This document shows, piece by piece, positions 41,496 to 49,519 of a stretch of 64,000 nucleotides of DNA. The stretch is from NCBI GenBank assembly GCA_040776985.1, contig JAXGZL010000002.1, forward strand, positions 372,001 through 436,000, written 5' to 3'. The translations under genes and the position numbers were made by a program. Below the pieces are notes generated by a model. The model saw only the letters and a list, made by a program, of their open reading frames with translations, searched no databases and was not told the origin of the DNA. Positions within the stretch are counted from its first letter, which is position 1; each line of letters opens with the position of its first letter. This DNA is from UBA6115 sp040776985 (GTDB lineage: Bacteria > Bacillota > Clostridia > Christensenellales > Aristaeellaceae).

Positions 41496-43831
41496 CAGAA
41501 AGGGCCTTTGTCCGCCAGCGGCCCCTGGTCACCTGCGCTTTATGCTATGGGGCGGGGGTTTTGCTGGGGGGGTTGTGGCTGGGGTTTCACTGGCATCTGC
41601 CTGTGTTGGGGCTTGTATTGGCTTCCATCTCTGCCGTCTTGCTCAGGAAGCAGCCGGGGCTTCATATTGTTTCAAGCGCAGCAACCTTTCTGTTTCTGGG
41701 CGTCCTGCTTGCGGGCCTTGCGGCGAACCCTTCCCTTCCGCCCGAGGGGAAGTTTCAGATTCAGGGCAGGGTCACGGGGCAGGCTGTTCGCCGGGAGAAG
41801 GATGGCAGGATCACGGCCAGGCTCGCCCAGGTTTCAGTGCTGGTGGATGAAACAGAGCATAAGGTTCCCAGTGCGCACTGGACATATTTTCCGGCCAAAG
41901 GCGCCAAAATGCCCCTTGATGGACAGACTGCCAGCTTTCATGGGACGCTGTATCATCCTGCCCCGCAGGAGAACCCCAAGGGTTTTGATTTCAGGGCCTA
42001 TCTGCTGCAGAAGGAAATCCCCATTGGGGTCAGCGGCGCCCGGGATCTGACGCTTTCACCTGCCGGCCAAATCCGCCATGAAAGCCCCTGGATCAGACTG
42101 AGGCTGGCCCTGGCAGAGCGCTTTGATGTGCTGCTGAATGAGCAGGCGCCCCTGGCCAAGGCATTGATCCTTGGGATCAGGGAGGACCTTCCGGAGGAGA
42201 CTACCCAGGCTTTCAGAAGCGCCGGGGTAGCCCATGTGCTGGCGGTGTCCGGGCTGCATGTGAGCCTGCTGGTAATGTTCCTGAACTTTGTCTTGAAGAA
42301 ACTGAACCTGTCTCCCCGGGTTTTGCTGCTCATCTTCACCCTGCTGCTGTTTGGCTATTGCCGGCTGCTGGATTTTTCCGCTTCCATCGTCAGGGCCAGC
42401 CTGCTGACGCTGATTTATTTGCTGGGGAAAGCGCTGCACCGCCGGGTGGACCCGCTCACCAGCCTCGCGGCCGCATTTTTGCTGATCCTGCTGGTGCGCC
42501 CACTGGATCTGTTCAGCCTGGGTTTTCAGCTGTCCTTCCTGGCGGTGGCAGGGATCATTCTCTTGGGTGACCAGCTACACGTACTGTATCAGCGCCGGAT
42601 AAGACGTTTCAGGCCCAATAAGCTGCGGGACTGGCTGGCCACCGCCTACCTCACCACCCTGTCAGCCAGCGCGCTCACCGCCCTGCCGCTGACCGGCGCC
42701 TTTCACTATTTTTCGTTGATAGGCCTTATGATCAGCCCCTTTGCCATCGCCGGCGTGTTTGGGCTGATGATCCTGTATCTGGGGGTGTTGCTGATAAGCG
42801 CCTTCCTGATGCCCCTGGCGCAGATGCTTGGCTGGATTGCCATGGTGCTGACCTGGTTTTATGAGGGGGCGGTGGCCTGGGTTTCCCGGATTCCCTTTGC
42901 TGTGTTGCGCCTGCCCGGGCCAGCCTGGTGGCAGATTCTTCTAGTGACCCTGTTGATCATCCTGCTGACCCGGTATGTTATGATAAGGATGCGGTGGCGC
43001 GTGGCGGCAATATCAGCCATGGTCGCAGCCTTGGTCATTCTTCCAATGATCCCTGTAGCATCGCCTGTTCGCTATATTCAGCTAAGCGCCGGCTTTGCGG
43101 ACAGCGCCATTATCCTGGATGGGGATAAAACCCTGGTGATTGACACGGGCAGCCATGGCGGAGACCTGTCCAATTTCCTGCTGTCAGAAGGGCGTACCGT
43201 GGATGCCCTTATCATCACCCACCTGCACGCAGACCATGTAGGTGGGCTGGAACAGCTGCTGGACAGCGGCGTTGTCATCCGCGAGATGATGCTCCCTGAC
43301 GGCGCGCTGGATGCGCAGATCGCCGGAAATGGACTCCAGCTGTTGCAGCTTGCCCAGAATCAGGGAACCAAAATCAGTTTCCTGGGGGCAGGGGATGAGA
43401 TTGCCTTGAACAAGGTGCGGGGCAGGGTGTTGTGGCCCTATCAGGGCAAGGTCTATCCTGGTCTGGCTGCCAATCTGCACTCCCTGGTCACCCTGTGGGA
43501 TCTGGACGGGGTCAGCCTGCTGAACGCCGGGGACATCAGCGCGGACTATTCCCGCTATCTGGAGGCAAGAGCGCAAGTGCTGAAAGTGCCCCATCATGGT
43601 TCCCGGCATGACGCAACGCTGGAGCTGATTCAAAAAGTCAGGACTGAACTGGCGCTGATCACCGCCTCTGAAACACAGCCGGACCGCTTCCAACAGGCCT
43701 TGAAGCGCTTGCTGGGGGAGGAGGCCAGGGTGCTGATCACCGGGGAGACAGGGGCCATTACCCTCACCTGTGAGGAGGGCGAGGTCCGGGTGGACAGCCA
43801 CCTGAGAGGAGGAATCATTCATGGACTATGA
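41492..43831 (+). CDS. comEC: ComEC/Rec2 family DNA internalisation protein
   Basis: A 779-residue protein of full family length. N-terminal membrane segments and an OB-like DUF4131 region (about 1-180), the competence domain with many membrane helices (about 215-500, containing RSAGVAHVLAVSGLHVSLLV), and a C-terminal metallo-beta-lactamase domain (about 530-770) with ITHLHADHVGGL and KVPHHGSRHD. ComEC forms the channel for single-stranded DNA uptake during transformation. No comEA or comEB lies upstream in this window. holA follows with an 11-base overlap, a common order in Bacillota. Confidence 0.93.
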   Translation: MTERAFVRQRPLVTCALCYGAGVLLGGLWLGFHWHLPVLGLVLASISAVLLRKQPGLHIVSSAATFLFLGVLLAGLAANPSLPPEGKFQIQGRVTGQAVRREKDGRITARLAQVSVLVDETEHKVPSAHWTYFPAKGAKMPLDGQTASFHGTLYHPAPQENPKGFDFRAYLLQKEIPIGVSGARDLTLSPAGQIRHESPWIRLRLALAERFDVLLNEQAPLAKALILGIREDLPEETTQAFRSAGVAHVLAVSGLHVSLLVMFLNFVLKKLNLSPRVLLLIFTLLLFGYCRLLDFSASIVRASLLTLIYLLGKALHRRVDPLTSLAAAFLLILLVRPLDLFSLGFQLSFLAVAGIILLGDQLHVLYQRRIRRFRPNKLRDWLATAYLTTLSASALTALPLTGAFHYFSLIGLMISPFAIAGVFGLMILYLGVLLISAFLMPLAQMLGWIAMVLTWFYEGAVAWVSRIPFAVLRLPGPAWWQILLVTLLIILLTRYVMIRMRWRVAAISAMVAALVILPMIPVASPVRYIQLSAGFADSAIILDGDKTLVIDTGSHGGDLSNFLLSEGRTVDALIITHLHADHVGGLEQLLDSGVVIREMMLPDGALDAQIAGNGLQLLQLAQNQGTKISFLGAGDEIALNKVRGRVLWPYQGKVYPGLAANLHSLVTLWDLDGVSLLNAGDISADYSRYLEARAQVLKVPHHGSRHDATLELIQKVRTELALITASETQPDRFQQALKRLLGEEARVLITGETGAITLTCEEGEVRVDSHLRGGIIHGL

Positions 43832-44909
43832 CGCTTTTTTTCAGGAGCTGAAGCAGGGCAAGATCCGCCAGCTCTACCTCTTTGAGGGAGAGGAGGAGTA
43901 CACCAAGGAAAGCGCCTTGAAGGCGCTGCGCCAGCAGGTGGTGGATCCTGAGATGGCGGTGATGAATGAAAACATCCTGCTGGACCCCAAACCAGACGCC
44001 CTGATCGCAGCCTGTGAAACGCTGCCCGCCTTCTCGGACAGGCGGCTGGTGATTGTGAAGGATTCCTCCCTGCTTTCCCGCGCCGGCAAGGCAGACACGG
44101 AGGCGGAGGACAAGCCAGCAAGGGGCAGGGGAGCAGGGAATGACATCGGCGATTATCTCAACCGCCTGCCGGACTATATTTGCCTGGTATTTTATGTCAG
44201 GAGCCAGGCTGAGGGCGGCAGGAAACTGATCAGGCAGATCAAGGACGCGGGCGGCCATGTGTCCTTTGCCAAGTTGGACCGGAACAAGCTGATCAAGTGG
44301 ATCGCCCGGGAGCTGAAGGGCTATGGCAAGCAGATTGACCGCAGCACAGCGGATCAGTTGCTGTTTGCCTGCGGGGACGAGATGCTGACGCTGCAAAATG
44401 AGATTGGCAAGCTGGCCGCCCACGCAGGGGAGGCGGAAGCGGTCACCCTGGATGACGTGGAGGCGGCGGTGACCAAAAGCGCCGAGTACCGCATCTTTGA
44501 CCTGGCAGACCGGGTAGCTGGCGGCAAGTCGGCCGAGTCCCTCCGCCTGCTGCGGGAGATGCTGCAGGCAGGTGAGCGGCGGTTGGCCCTGCTGTCCCTG
44601 CTGCAGCGCCAATACCGGAACCTGCTGTTTGTGAAATTGATGACAGAGGAGGGGGAAAGCCAGGCCACCATGGCCTCCCGGCTTTCCCTTCCGCCCTTTG
44701 TGGTGAGAAAGATGGGAGATATGGTCCGGGGGCAGGCTGTTGAAGCCCTCAAAGAGGCCTATCTTCGCTGCATCAACCAGGAGTTTCTGATCAAGAACGG
44801 GCAGATCAACGAGGAAGGTTCCCTGGAGCAGTTGATCTTGAGCCTTTTGGTGCTGCACCGGGAAGGGAGGCGTGATTATGCAGTTGAAGTACCGCCTGAG
44901 TGGATTTGA
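43821..44909 (+). CDS. holA: DNA polymerase III subunit delta
   Basis: A 362-residue HolA. The N-terminal AAA+-like domain starts YDAFFQELKQGKIRQLYLFEGEEEY and is followed by the helical collar domain (LLREMLQAGERRLALLSLLQRQYRNLL). Delta opens the sliding clamp within the clamp loader; like other delta subunits it lacks a working Walker A. A charged insert lies in the first domain (KADTEAEDKPARGRG, about 92-106). GAGAGGAGG precedes the start. Confidence 0.92.
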   Translation: MDYDAFFQELKQGKIRQLYLFEGEEEYTKESALKALRQQVVDPEMAVMNENILLDPKPDALIAACETLPAFSDRRLVIVKDSSLLSRAGKADTEAEDKPARGRGAGNDIGDYLNRLPDYICLVFYVRSQAEGGRKLIRQIKDAGGHVSFAKLDRNKLIKWIARELKGYGKQIDRSTADQLLFACGDEMLTLQNEIGKLAAHAGEAEAVTLDDVEAAVTKSAEYRIFDLADRVAGGKSAESLRLLREMLQAGERRLALLSLLQRQYRNLLFVKLMTEEGESQATMASRLSLPPFVVRKMGDMVRGQAVEALKEAYLRCINQEFLIKNGQINEEGSLEQLILSLLVLHREGRRDYAVEVPPEWI

Positions 44910-45573
44910 CCTGCCCCTGGACGGGGCGGCATGGGAAAAGCTGGAACGCTTCCACGCCTTATTGCTTGAAAAGAACGCAGTCATGGACCTGACCAATGTG
45001 CCGGAAGAGGACATGCCCATCCGGCACTACGCGGATTCCCTGCTGGGGCTGAACCATGGTCTGTTTCCCGGCGGCAGCCAGGTGGTTGATGTGGGCAGCG
45101 GGGCGGGCTTCCCCGGGATTCCCCTGGCCATCGCCAGGCCTGATCTTTCGGTGACGCTGCTGGAGAGCATGCAGAAGCGTTGTGATTATCTTCAGGAAGC
45201 GCTGGAAACCCTTGACTTGCGCAATGCCCGGGTGGTCTTTGGCCGGGCGGAGGACTGGGCCCGCGGGGCGCTGCGGGAGCGCTTTGACCTGGCCCTGGCC
45301 CGTGCGGTGGCAGCGCTGCCAGTATTGGCGGAATACCTTCTCCCCTTCGTGAAGGTGGGTGGCCAGGCGCTGTGCTGGAAAGGCCCCGCGGTGACAGAGG
45401 AATTGCCCGCCGGCACCCAGGCCTGCCAGATGCTGGGCGGGCAGATGGGGGCACTGATTGACCTCCTGGTTCCAGACCGCAGCCACTATATCCAGGTGAT
45501 GGACAAGGTGTCAGCAAGCCCTCAAAAATACCCGCGCAAGGCGGGTCTTCCAGCCAGAAAGCCGCTGGGATGA
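44878..45573 (+). CDS. rsmG: 16S rRNA (guanine527-N7)-methyltransferase RsmG
   Basis: A 231-residue SAM-dependent methylase: NAVMDLTNV near residue 35, RHYADSLLGL, the SAM motif VVDVGSGAGFPGIPLAIARP near 65, and ALARAVAALPVLAEY near 140. It modifies G527 of 16S rRNA. I chose the ATG at 44878, 7 bases from GGGAGG; a GTG at 44872 is too close. It overlaps holA by 32 bases. In many Bacillota this gene sits near the origin with gidA; here it ends the comEC run. No gene is seen in the 87-base gap that follows. Confidence 0.93.
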   Translation: MQLKYRLSGFDLPLDGAAWEKLERFHALLLEKNAVMDLTNVPEEDMPIRHYADSLLGLNHGLFPGGSQVVDVGSGAGFPGIPLAIARPDLSVTLLESMQKRCDYLQEALETLDLRNARVVFGRAEDWARGALRERFDLALARAVAALPVLAEYLLPFVKVGGQALCWKGPAVTEELPAGTQACQMLGGQMGALIDLLVPDRSHYIQVMDKVSASPQKYPRKAGLPARKPLG

Positions 45574-45660
45574 TCTACCGGTATTTTACGGACAGGCGCC
45601 AGGCTGGCGGGCCAACTGGGCAAAGGCGATGGTGAGACCTAACGCCATGGTGAGATTTGA

Positions 45661-46185
45661 TTATATCGACTTTCCTTCGATGTGGTTTTTCAGCGCCTGG
45701 TTGAAGTGATGAAAGTTTTCCTCCGTGTCATCCAGCACGCTCCCCGCGAAAGGAATCAGGATGCCGAAGAAGGACTCGCTGTGGGTCAGGGTGGTGGTGC
45801 CAGCCTGCTGGCTGGTCAGCACAAAGGCGTGCTGGCCGTCAAAGATGCCGGGCAGCCACAGGCGCCCCTGCCAGCGCAGCTCCTGATCAGGCGTCATGGC
45901 AAGCAGGGTGGGGGTGATTTCCATGCCCGGCTTGCCTTTGGCATCCACAAAGTGGAAGGACAGCGCCTGGCCTACGGCGGAAGGGGCTTTGGTGAAGCGC
46001 AGGGGAGAGCCCCAATCCCCATAGTTGTCAAAGGCGGTCAGCGCAGCCCATACCTGCTCTGGAGAGGCGGCGATGTCAATGCTGGTCTCTATTCTTCTGC
46101 GGGTTTTACCGGTGAGGTGAAGCACCAAAAACACTAAAATCAGCACAAGTATCAGGATGATGATAATCAACAGCCATCTTGGCAT
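45661..46185 (-). CDS. Membrane-anchored SRPBCC (START-like) domain protein
   Basis: A 174-residue protein with one N-terminal membrane helix (about 3-25, very rich in Ile/Leu/Val) and a polyketide cyclase/SRPBCC domain: SIDIAASPEQVWAALTAFDN, then LRWQGRLWLPGIFDGQHAF and a C-terminal helix LDDTEENFHHFNQAL. Such domains bind hydrophobic ligands; the ligand is unknown. GGAGG precedes the ATG. It is separate from its neighbours. Confidence 0.8.
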   Translation of the reverse strand: MPRWLLIIIILILVLILVFLVLHLTGKTRRRIETSIDIAASPEQVWAALTAFDNYGDWGSPLRFTKAPSAVGQALSFHFVDAKGKPGMEITPTLLAMTPDQELRWQGRLWLPGIFDGQHAFVLTSQQAGTTTLTHSESFFGILIPFAGSVLDDTEENFHHFNQALKNHIEGKSI

Positions 46186-46214
46186 AAATGGAATCCTCCA
46201 AACGCATTGCTCTG

Positions 46215-46230
46215 GCGGAGCCTGCTCCGC
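46215..46230 (-). repeat. Short palindrome in the leader of the SRPBCC gene
   Basis: GCGGAGC and GCTCCGC separated by 2 bases, about 30 bases before the start codon. It could be an operator or a small leader hairpin. Confidence 0.4.
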
Positions 46231-46294
46231 TCAACAGGTATATACCCGCTTGACCCGTCAGCAGATGGCTTAATAATGGCGTCTTCCAAAAAAA

Positions 46295-47017
46295 TCAATC
46301 TGTATGCCTGAAGGCGTGCATCCCGATGCCCGCCGCGACGGCCAGGTTCAGGGAGTCTATGGCGTCGCTCTGCTCGATGCGAACAGGGGTGCCCAGGGCG
46401 GCGAAGTCTGCCGGAAGACCGCTGCCCTCATTGCCAAAGACCAGGCTGAAAGGCATGCTTATCTTCACTTCAGACAGGGGGATGGCCCCCTCCAGCATGA
46501 ACAGGCAGAGCTTTCTGCCGGGATACGCTTCCAGGTAGCCTTCCATGCTGTCAAAGAAGGCCAATCGCAGGGAGAACAGCGCCCCCATGCTGGCCCGGAT
46601 CACCCGGGGGTCATAGACATCCACCGCTGGTGTGATGATGGCGATATTCTGAAAGCCAAAGCCCAGGGCGGTGCGAAGGATGGTGCCGGCGTTGCCCGCG
46701 TCCATGGGGTGATGCAGCACCAGGTGGCGGGGGGCATCCCCGCGGGGCGACTCGCTTTCCTTGGTCACCACGGCAGCGGCAAAGCAGTTGTCCTTGCCGG
46801 ACAGTCGGCGCAGCAGACGGTCCGCCTGCTCCATGCGCACCTGGTGCTGTTCGCACAGAGCGCTCAGTTTGGCGGCTGTTTCATCCTCCTTCAGGCTGCT
46901 GCTGACCAGCACCCTGCGCACCCGTTTCGGGGCATGGTGCAGCGCTTCCAGCGCCGGGAAGAGGCCCAGGGCATAGGTGTAGTCAAGGCCAGTGCGGTAG
47001 GACTCAAGGGGTGGCAT
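46295..47017 (-). CDS. SpoU-family RNA methyltransferase
   Basis: A 240-residue SPOUT methylase. An N-terminal substrate-binding part (about 25-90) precedes the trefoil-knot domain with the three family motifs: DAGNAGTILRTALGFG (motif 1), LVFGNEGSGLP (motif 2) and SDAIDSLNLAVAAGI (motif 3). It methylates ribose 2'-OH in rRNA or tRNA; RlmB, TrmH or TsnR-like specificity cannot be decided. It starts 2 bases after mrfA, so the two are co-transcribed. Confidence 0.9.
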   Translation of the reverse strand: MPPLESYRTGLDYTYALGLFPALEALHHAPKRVRRVLVSSSLKEDETAAKLSALCEQHQVRMEQADRLLRRLSGKDNCFAAAVVTKESESPRGDAPRHLVLHHPMDAGNAGTILRTALGFGFQNIAIITPAVDVYDPRVIRASMGALFSLRLAFFDSMEGYLEAYPGRKLCLFMLEGAIPLSEVKISMPFSLVFGNEGSGLPADFAALGTPVRIEQSDAIDSLNLAVAAGIGMHAFRHTD

Positions 47018-47019
47018 GG

Positions 47020-49299
47020 CTACACCTCCGGGGCGGAGGCCAACAGGGCCTCCAGGTCAGTCAGCAGCCGGATGGCGCTTTGCTTTCCGTCCCGGCCGAT
47101 CTCGTTCACCGGCCCTGCGCAGGAGGGGCAGCCCGCCTCGCAGCCGCAGTTCTCCACCACATCCCTGGCGTGGTGGACCAGGGTTCTGCGCATCAGGAAG
47201 GCCTTTTCAGACAGTCCGATGCCCCCGGGGCAGTTGTCATACAGGATCAGGGTGGGCAGGTCGGTCAGCGGGCTTTTCACCTGGTAGCTGATGGCAAGGT
47301 CCCGGGGGGAGCACATCAGGTATAGGGGCGCCACAATCCGCATGAGGTTTGAGATGCCCAGCATGCCGTTTTGCAGGCTGTCCTTGCCGTATTGGCTGGA
47401 CACACTTTCCGGCAGGGTCAGCCACATGGCGCTGGTGTGCATGTCGGTCTCCGGCAGGCGCACCGGGCCATAGCCCAGGGATTCCCCGGTGTCAAAGGAC
47501 ATTTTCTTGAAGATTTTGACCAGGGCGGTCACCTTCACCTCACCCCTGGCGGCGTTGTCAGCGCTTTCATCCACATTCAGCAGGCTCAGGCTGACGTTCA
47601 GGTCCGCGTCGGTGTAGTAATCCACATCGACTCGCCTGATAAAGGCCTTGCAGGCGTCAAAGTCCAGGGTTTCCACCTGGTACTGCACTCCTTCATGGAG
47701 GTAGATGGCGTTTTCATGCAGCAGCATGGGCACGGTGAAGCGGTCCATCTCGCCCACCATGCGCACATGGGCGGGGTCGGTGATGTCCATGATGAGGAAG
47801 TTCTCTGTCATGGCGGTGCGCAGGCTGATCTCACTGGCGGGGAAGTCCTCCGCCGCCCAGTAGTAGGTGTCCTCCACCAGGCGCAGCACCTGGGCCTCTT
47901 CCAGGTAGGCCAGCAGGCTCTCCACCCCCGGCGCGTTGCCAAAGGCCTCCCCTTCCTTGAAGGGCAGCTCATAGGCGGCGCATTTGAAGTGGCTCAGCAG
48001 CACATAGAGGTTGTCCGGGTTGGTGAGGGCATTCTCCGGCGACTGGGCGAAGAAATACTCCGGGTGGTTGATGATGTACTGATCGATGGAGGTGGAGCTG
48101 GCCACCAGAATGGTGAGGGAAGCGCTGTTGCGCCGCCCCGCCCTGCCGGCCTGCTGCCAGGTGCTGGCAATGGTGCCGGGATAGGCGCATAGCAGGCAGG
48201 CGTCAAGGGAGCCGATGTCAATGCCCAGTTCCAGGGCGTTGGTGGTGACCACCATGTCCACGGTTTTATTGCGCAGGCCTTTTTCAATCTCCCGGCGCTC
48301 CCTGGGGAGATAGCCGCCCCGATAGCCCCGCACAGTGCCCGAGCCCCCCAGAGGGTCTGCCCGCAGGGCTTTCAGATGGCGGGTCAACACCTCCACCTGC
48401 ACCCGGCTTTTGGCAAAGACGATGGTGGGGATGCGGTTTTTCAGCAGCCGTTCCGCCAGGTGGCGGGTTTGGCTGAGGGCGCTTTTCCGGATGCCCAGCT
48501 GCCGGTTCACCACCGGGGGATTATAGAAAATCACATGCTTGGGACCTGAGGGAGCGCCATTGTCATCCACCAGGCTGACCTGGCGCCCGGTCAGTTTCTC
48601 CGCCAGCTCCCCCGGGTTTTTGATGGTGGCGCTGCAGAGGATAAACTGGGGATGGCTGCCGTAAAAGGCGCAAAGGCGCAGCAGCCTCCTGAGCACATTG
48701 GCCAGGTTGGCGCCAAAGATGCCCCGGTAGCTGTGGATCTCGTCAATGACGATGTATTTCAGGTTCTCAAACAGCTTCACCCACTTGGTGTGATGGGGGA
48801 GGATGTTGGCGTGCAGCATGTCCGGGTTGGTCACCACCACATGCCCCGCCTGGCGGATGGCCTTGCGGGCGGCAGCGGGGGTGTCCCCGTCATAGGTGTA
48901 TGTTTTGATGTCCACATCCATGGCGGTGATCAGCTCATACAGGGCCGATACCTGATCCTGGGACAGGGCCTTGGTGGGGAACAGGTACAGCGCCCGGGTG
49001 TCCGGGTTGTCCAGGATGGCGTTTAAAATGGGCACGTTGTAGCACAGCGTTTTGCCGGAGGCGGTGGGGGTGACCACGCAGAGGTCCTGGCCGGCGGCCG
49101 CCAGCTGGATGGCCTGGGACTGGTGGGTATAGGGCTTCTGAATGCCGTTTTTGGCCACAGCGTCCAGCACCTTTTGATGAATGCCGGCAGGCCAGGGGGC
49201 ATGGCGGGCTTCCCTTTCAGGGCTTTGATGCCAGTTGGTGACGCAGGACATAAAGCCCGCATCATGCCTCAGGGTATCCAGCAGCTGTTCAAGGTTCAT
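47020..49299 (-). CDS. mrfA: DEAD/DEAH-box helicase, MrfA (YprA)-like
   Basis: A 759-residue superfamily 2 helicase close in length to B. subtilis MrfA. Walker A TPTASGKTLCYNVP near residue 90, DEIH box VIDEIHSYRG, SAT motif ILCSATIKN, motif VI QQAGRAGRR, then a C-terminal DUF1998-type region with four cysteines in NCGCEAGCPSC. MrfA works with the exonuclease MrfB in excision of mitomycin-type DNA lesions; mrfB is not adjacent here. The start at 49299 (NLEQLLDTL) has AGGAGG upstream; the frame is open for 50 codons more but crosses the promoter. Confidence 0.9.
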   Translation of the reverse strand: MNLEQLLDTLRHDAGFMSCVTNWHQSPEREARHAPWPAGIHQKVLDAVAKNGIQKPYTHQSQAIQLAAAGQDLCVVTPTASGKTLCYNVPILNAILDNPDTRALYLFPTKALSQDQVSALYELITAMDVDIKTYTYDGDTPAAARKAIRQAGHVVVTNPDMLHANILPHHTKWVKLFENLKYIVIDEIHSYRGIFGANLANVLRRLLRLCAFYGSHPQFILCSATIKNPGELAEKLTGRQVSLVDDNGAPSGPKHVIFYNPPVVNRQLGIRKSALSQTRHLAERLLKNRIPTIVFAKSRVQVEVLTRHLKALRADPLGGSGTVRGYRGGYLPRERREIEKGLRNKTVDMVVTTNALELGIDIGSLDACLLCAYPGTIASTWQQAGRAGRRNSASLTILVASSTSIDQYIINHPEYFFAQSPENALTNPDNLYVLLSHFKCAAYELPFKEGEAFGNAPGVESLLAYLEEAQVLRLVEDTYYWAAEDFPASEISLRTAMTENFLIMDITDPAHVRMVGEMDRFTVPMLLHENAIYLHEGVQYQVETLDFDACKAFIRRVDVDYYTDADLNVSLSLLNVDESADNAARGEVKVTALVKIFKKMSFDTGESLGYGPVRLPETDMHTSAMWLTLPESVSSQYGKDSLQNGMLGISNLMRIVAPLYLMCSPRDLAISYQVKSPLTDLPTLILYDNCPGGIGLSEKAFLMRRTLVHHARDVVENCGCEAGCPSCAGPVNEIGRDGKQSAIRLLTDLEALLASAPEV

Positions 49300-49322
49300 G
49301 GAAGCCTCCTTAATTGCCCCAA

Positions 49323-49351
49323 AGTATAGCAAAACCCGGTATCTTCCACAA
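49323..49351 (-). promoter_or_regulatory. Promoter of mrfA and the SpoU gene
   Basis: TTGTGG (49346-49351) and TATACT (49323-49328), 17 bases apart on the minus strand, with TGC before the -10 box. Confidence 0.65.
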
Positions 49352-49430
49352 GGGAGCACAGCCTTAAAATAGAACATTTGTTCCCCGGCGTCAAGGCGTG
49401 TGAAACACAGGCGATAACCGCTGATTTTGT

Positions 49431-49459
49431 TTGACATCACCCCGTGCAACTGTTACCAT
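49431..49459 (+). promoter_or_regulatory. Promoter of the Ca2+ ATPase gene
   Basis: TTGACA (49431-49436) and TACCAT (49454-49459), 17 bases apart, with an extended TGT before the -10 box. Confidence 0.6.
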
Positions 49460-49519
49460 ACAACAGCATTTCAGCCCTTTGGCATTTTGGCCAGGGACAG
49501 TGTCCTGAAGGAGACGAGG

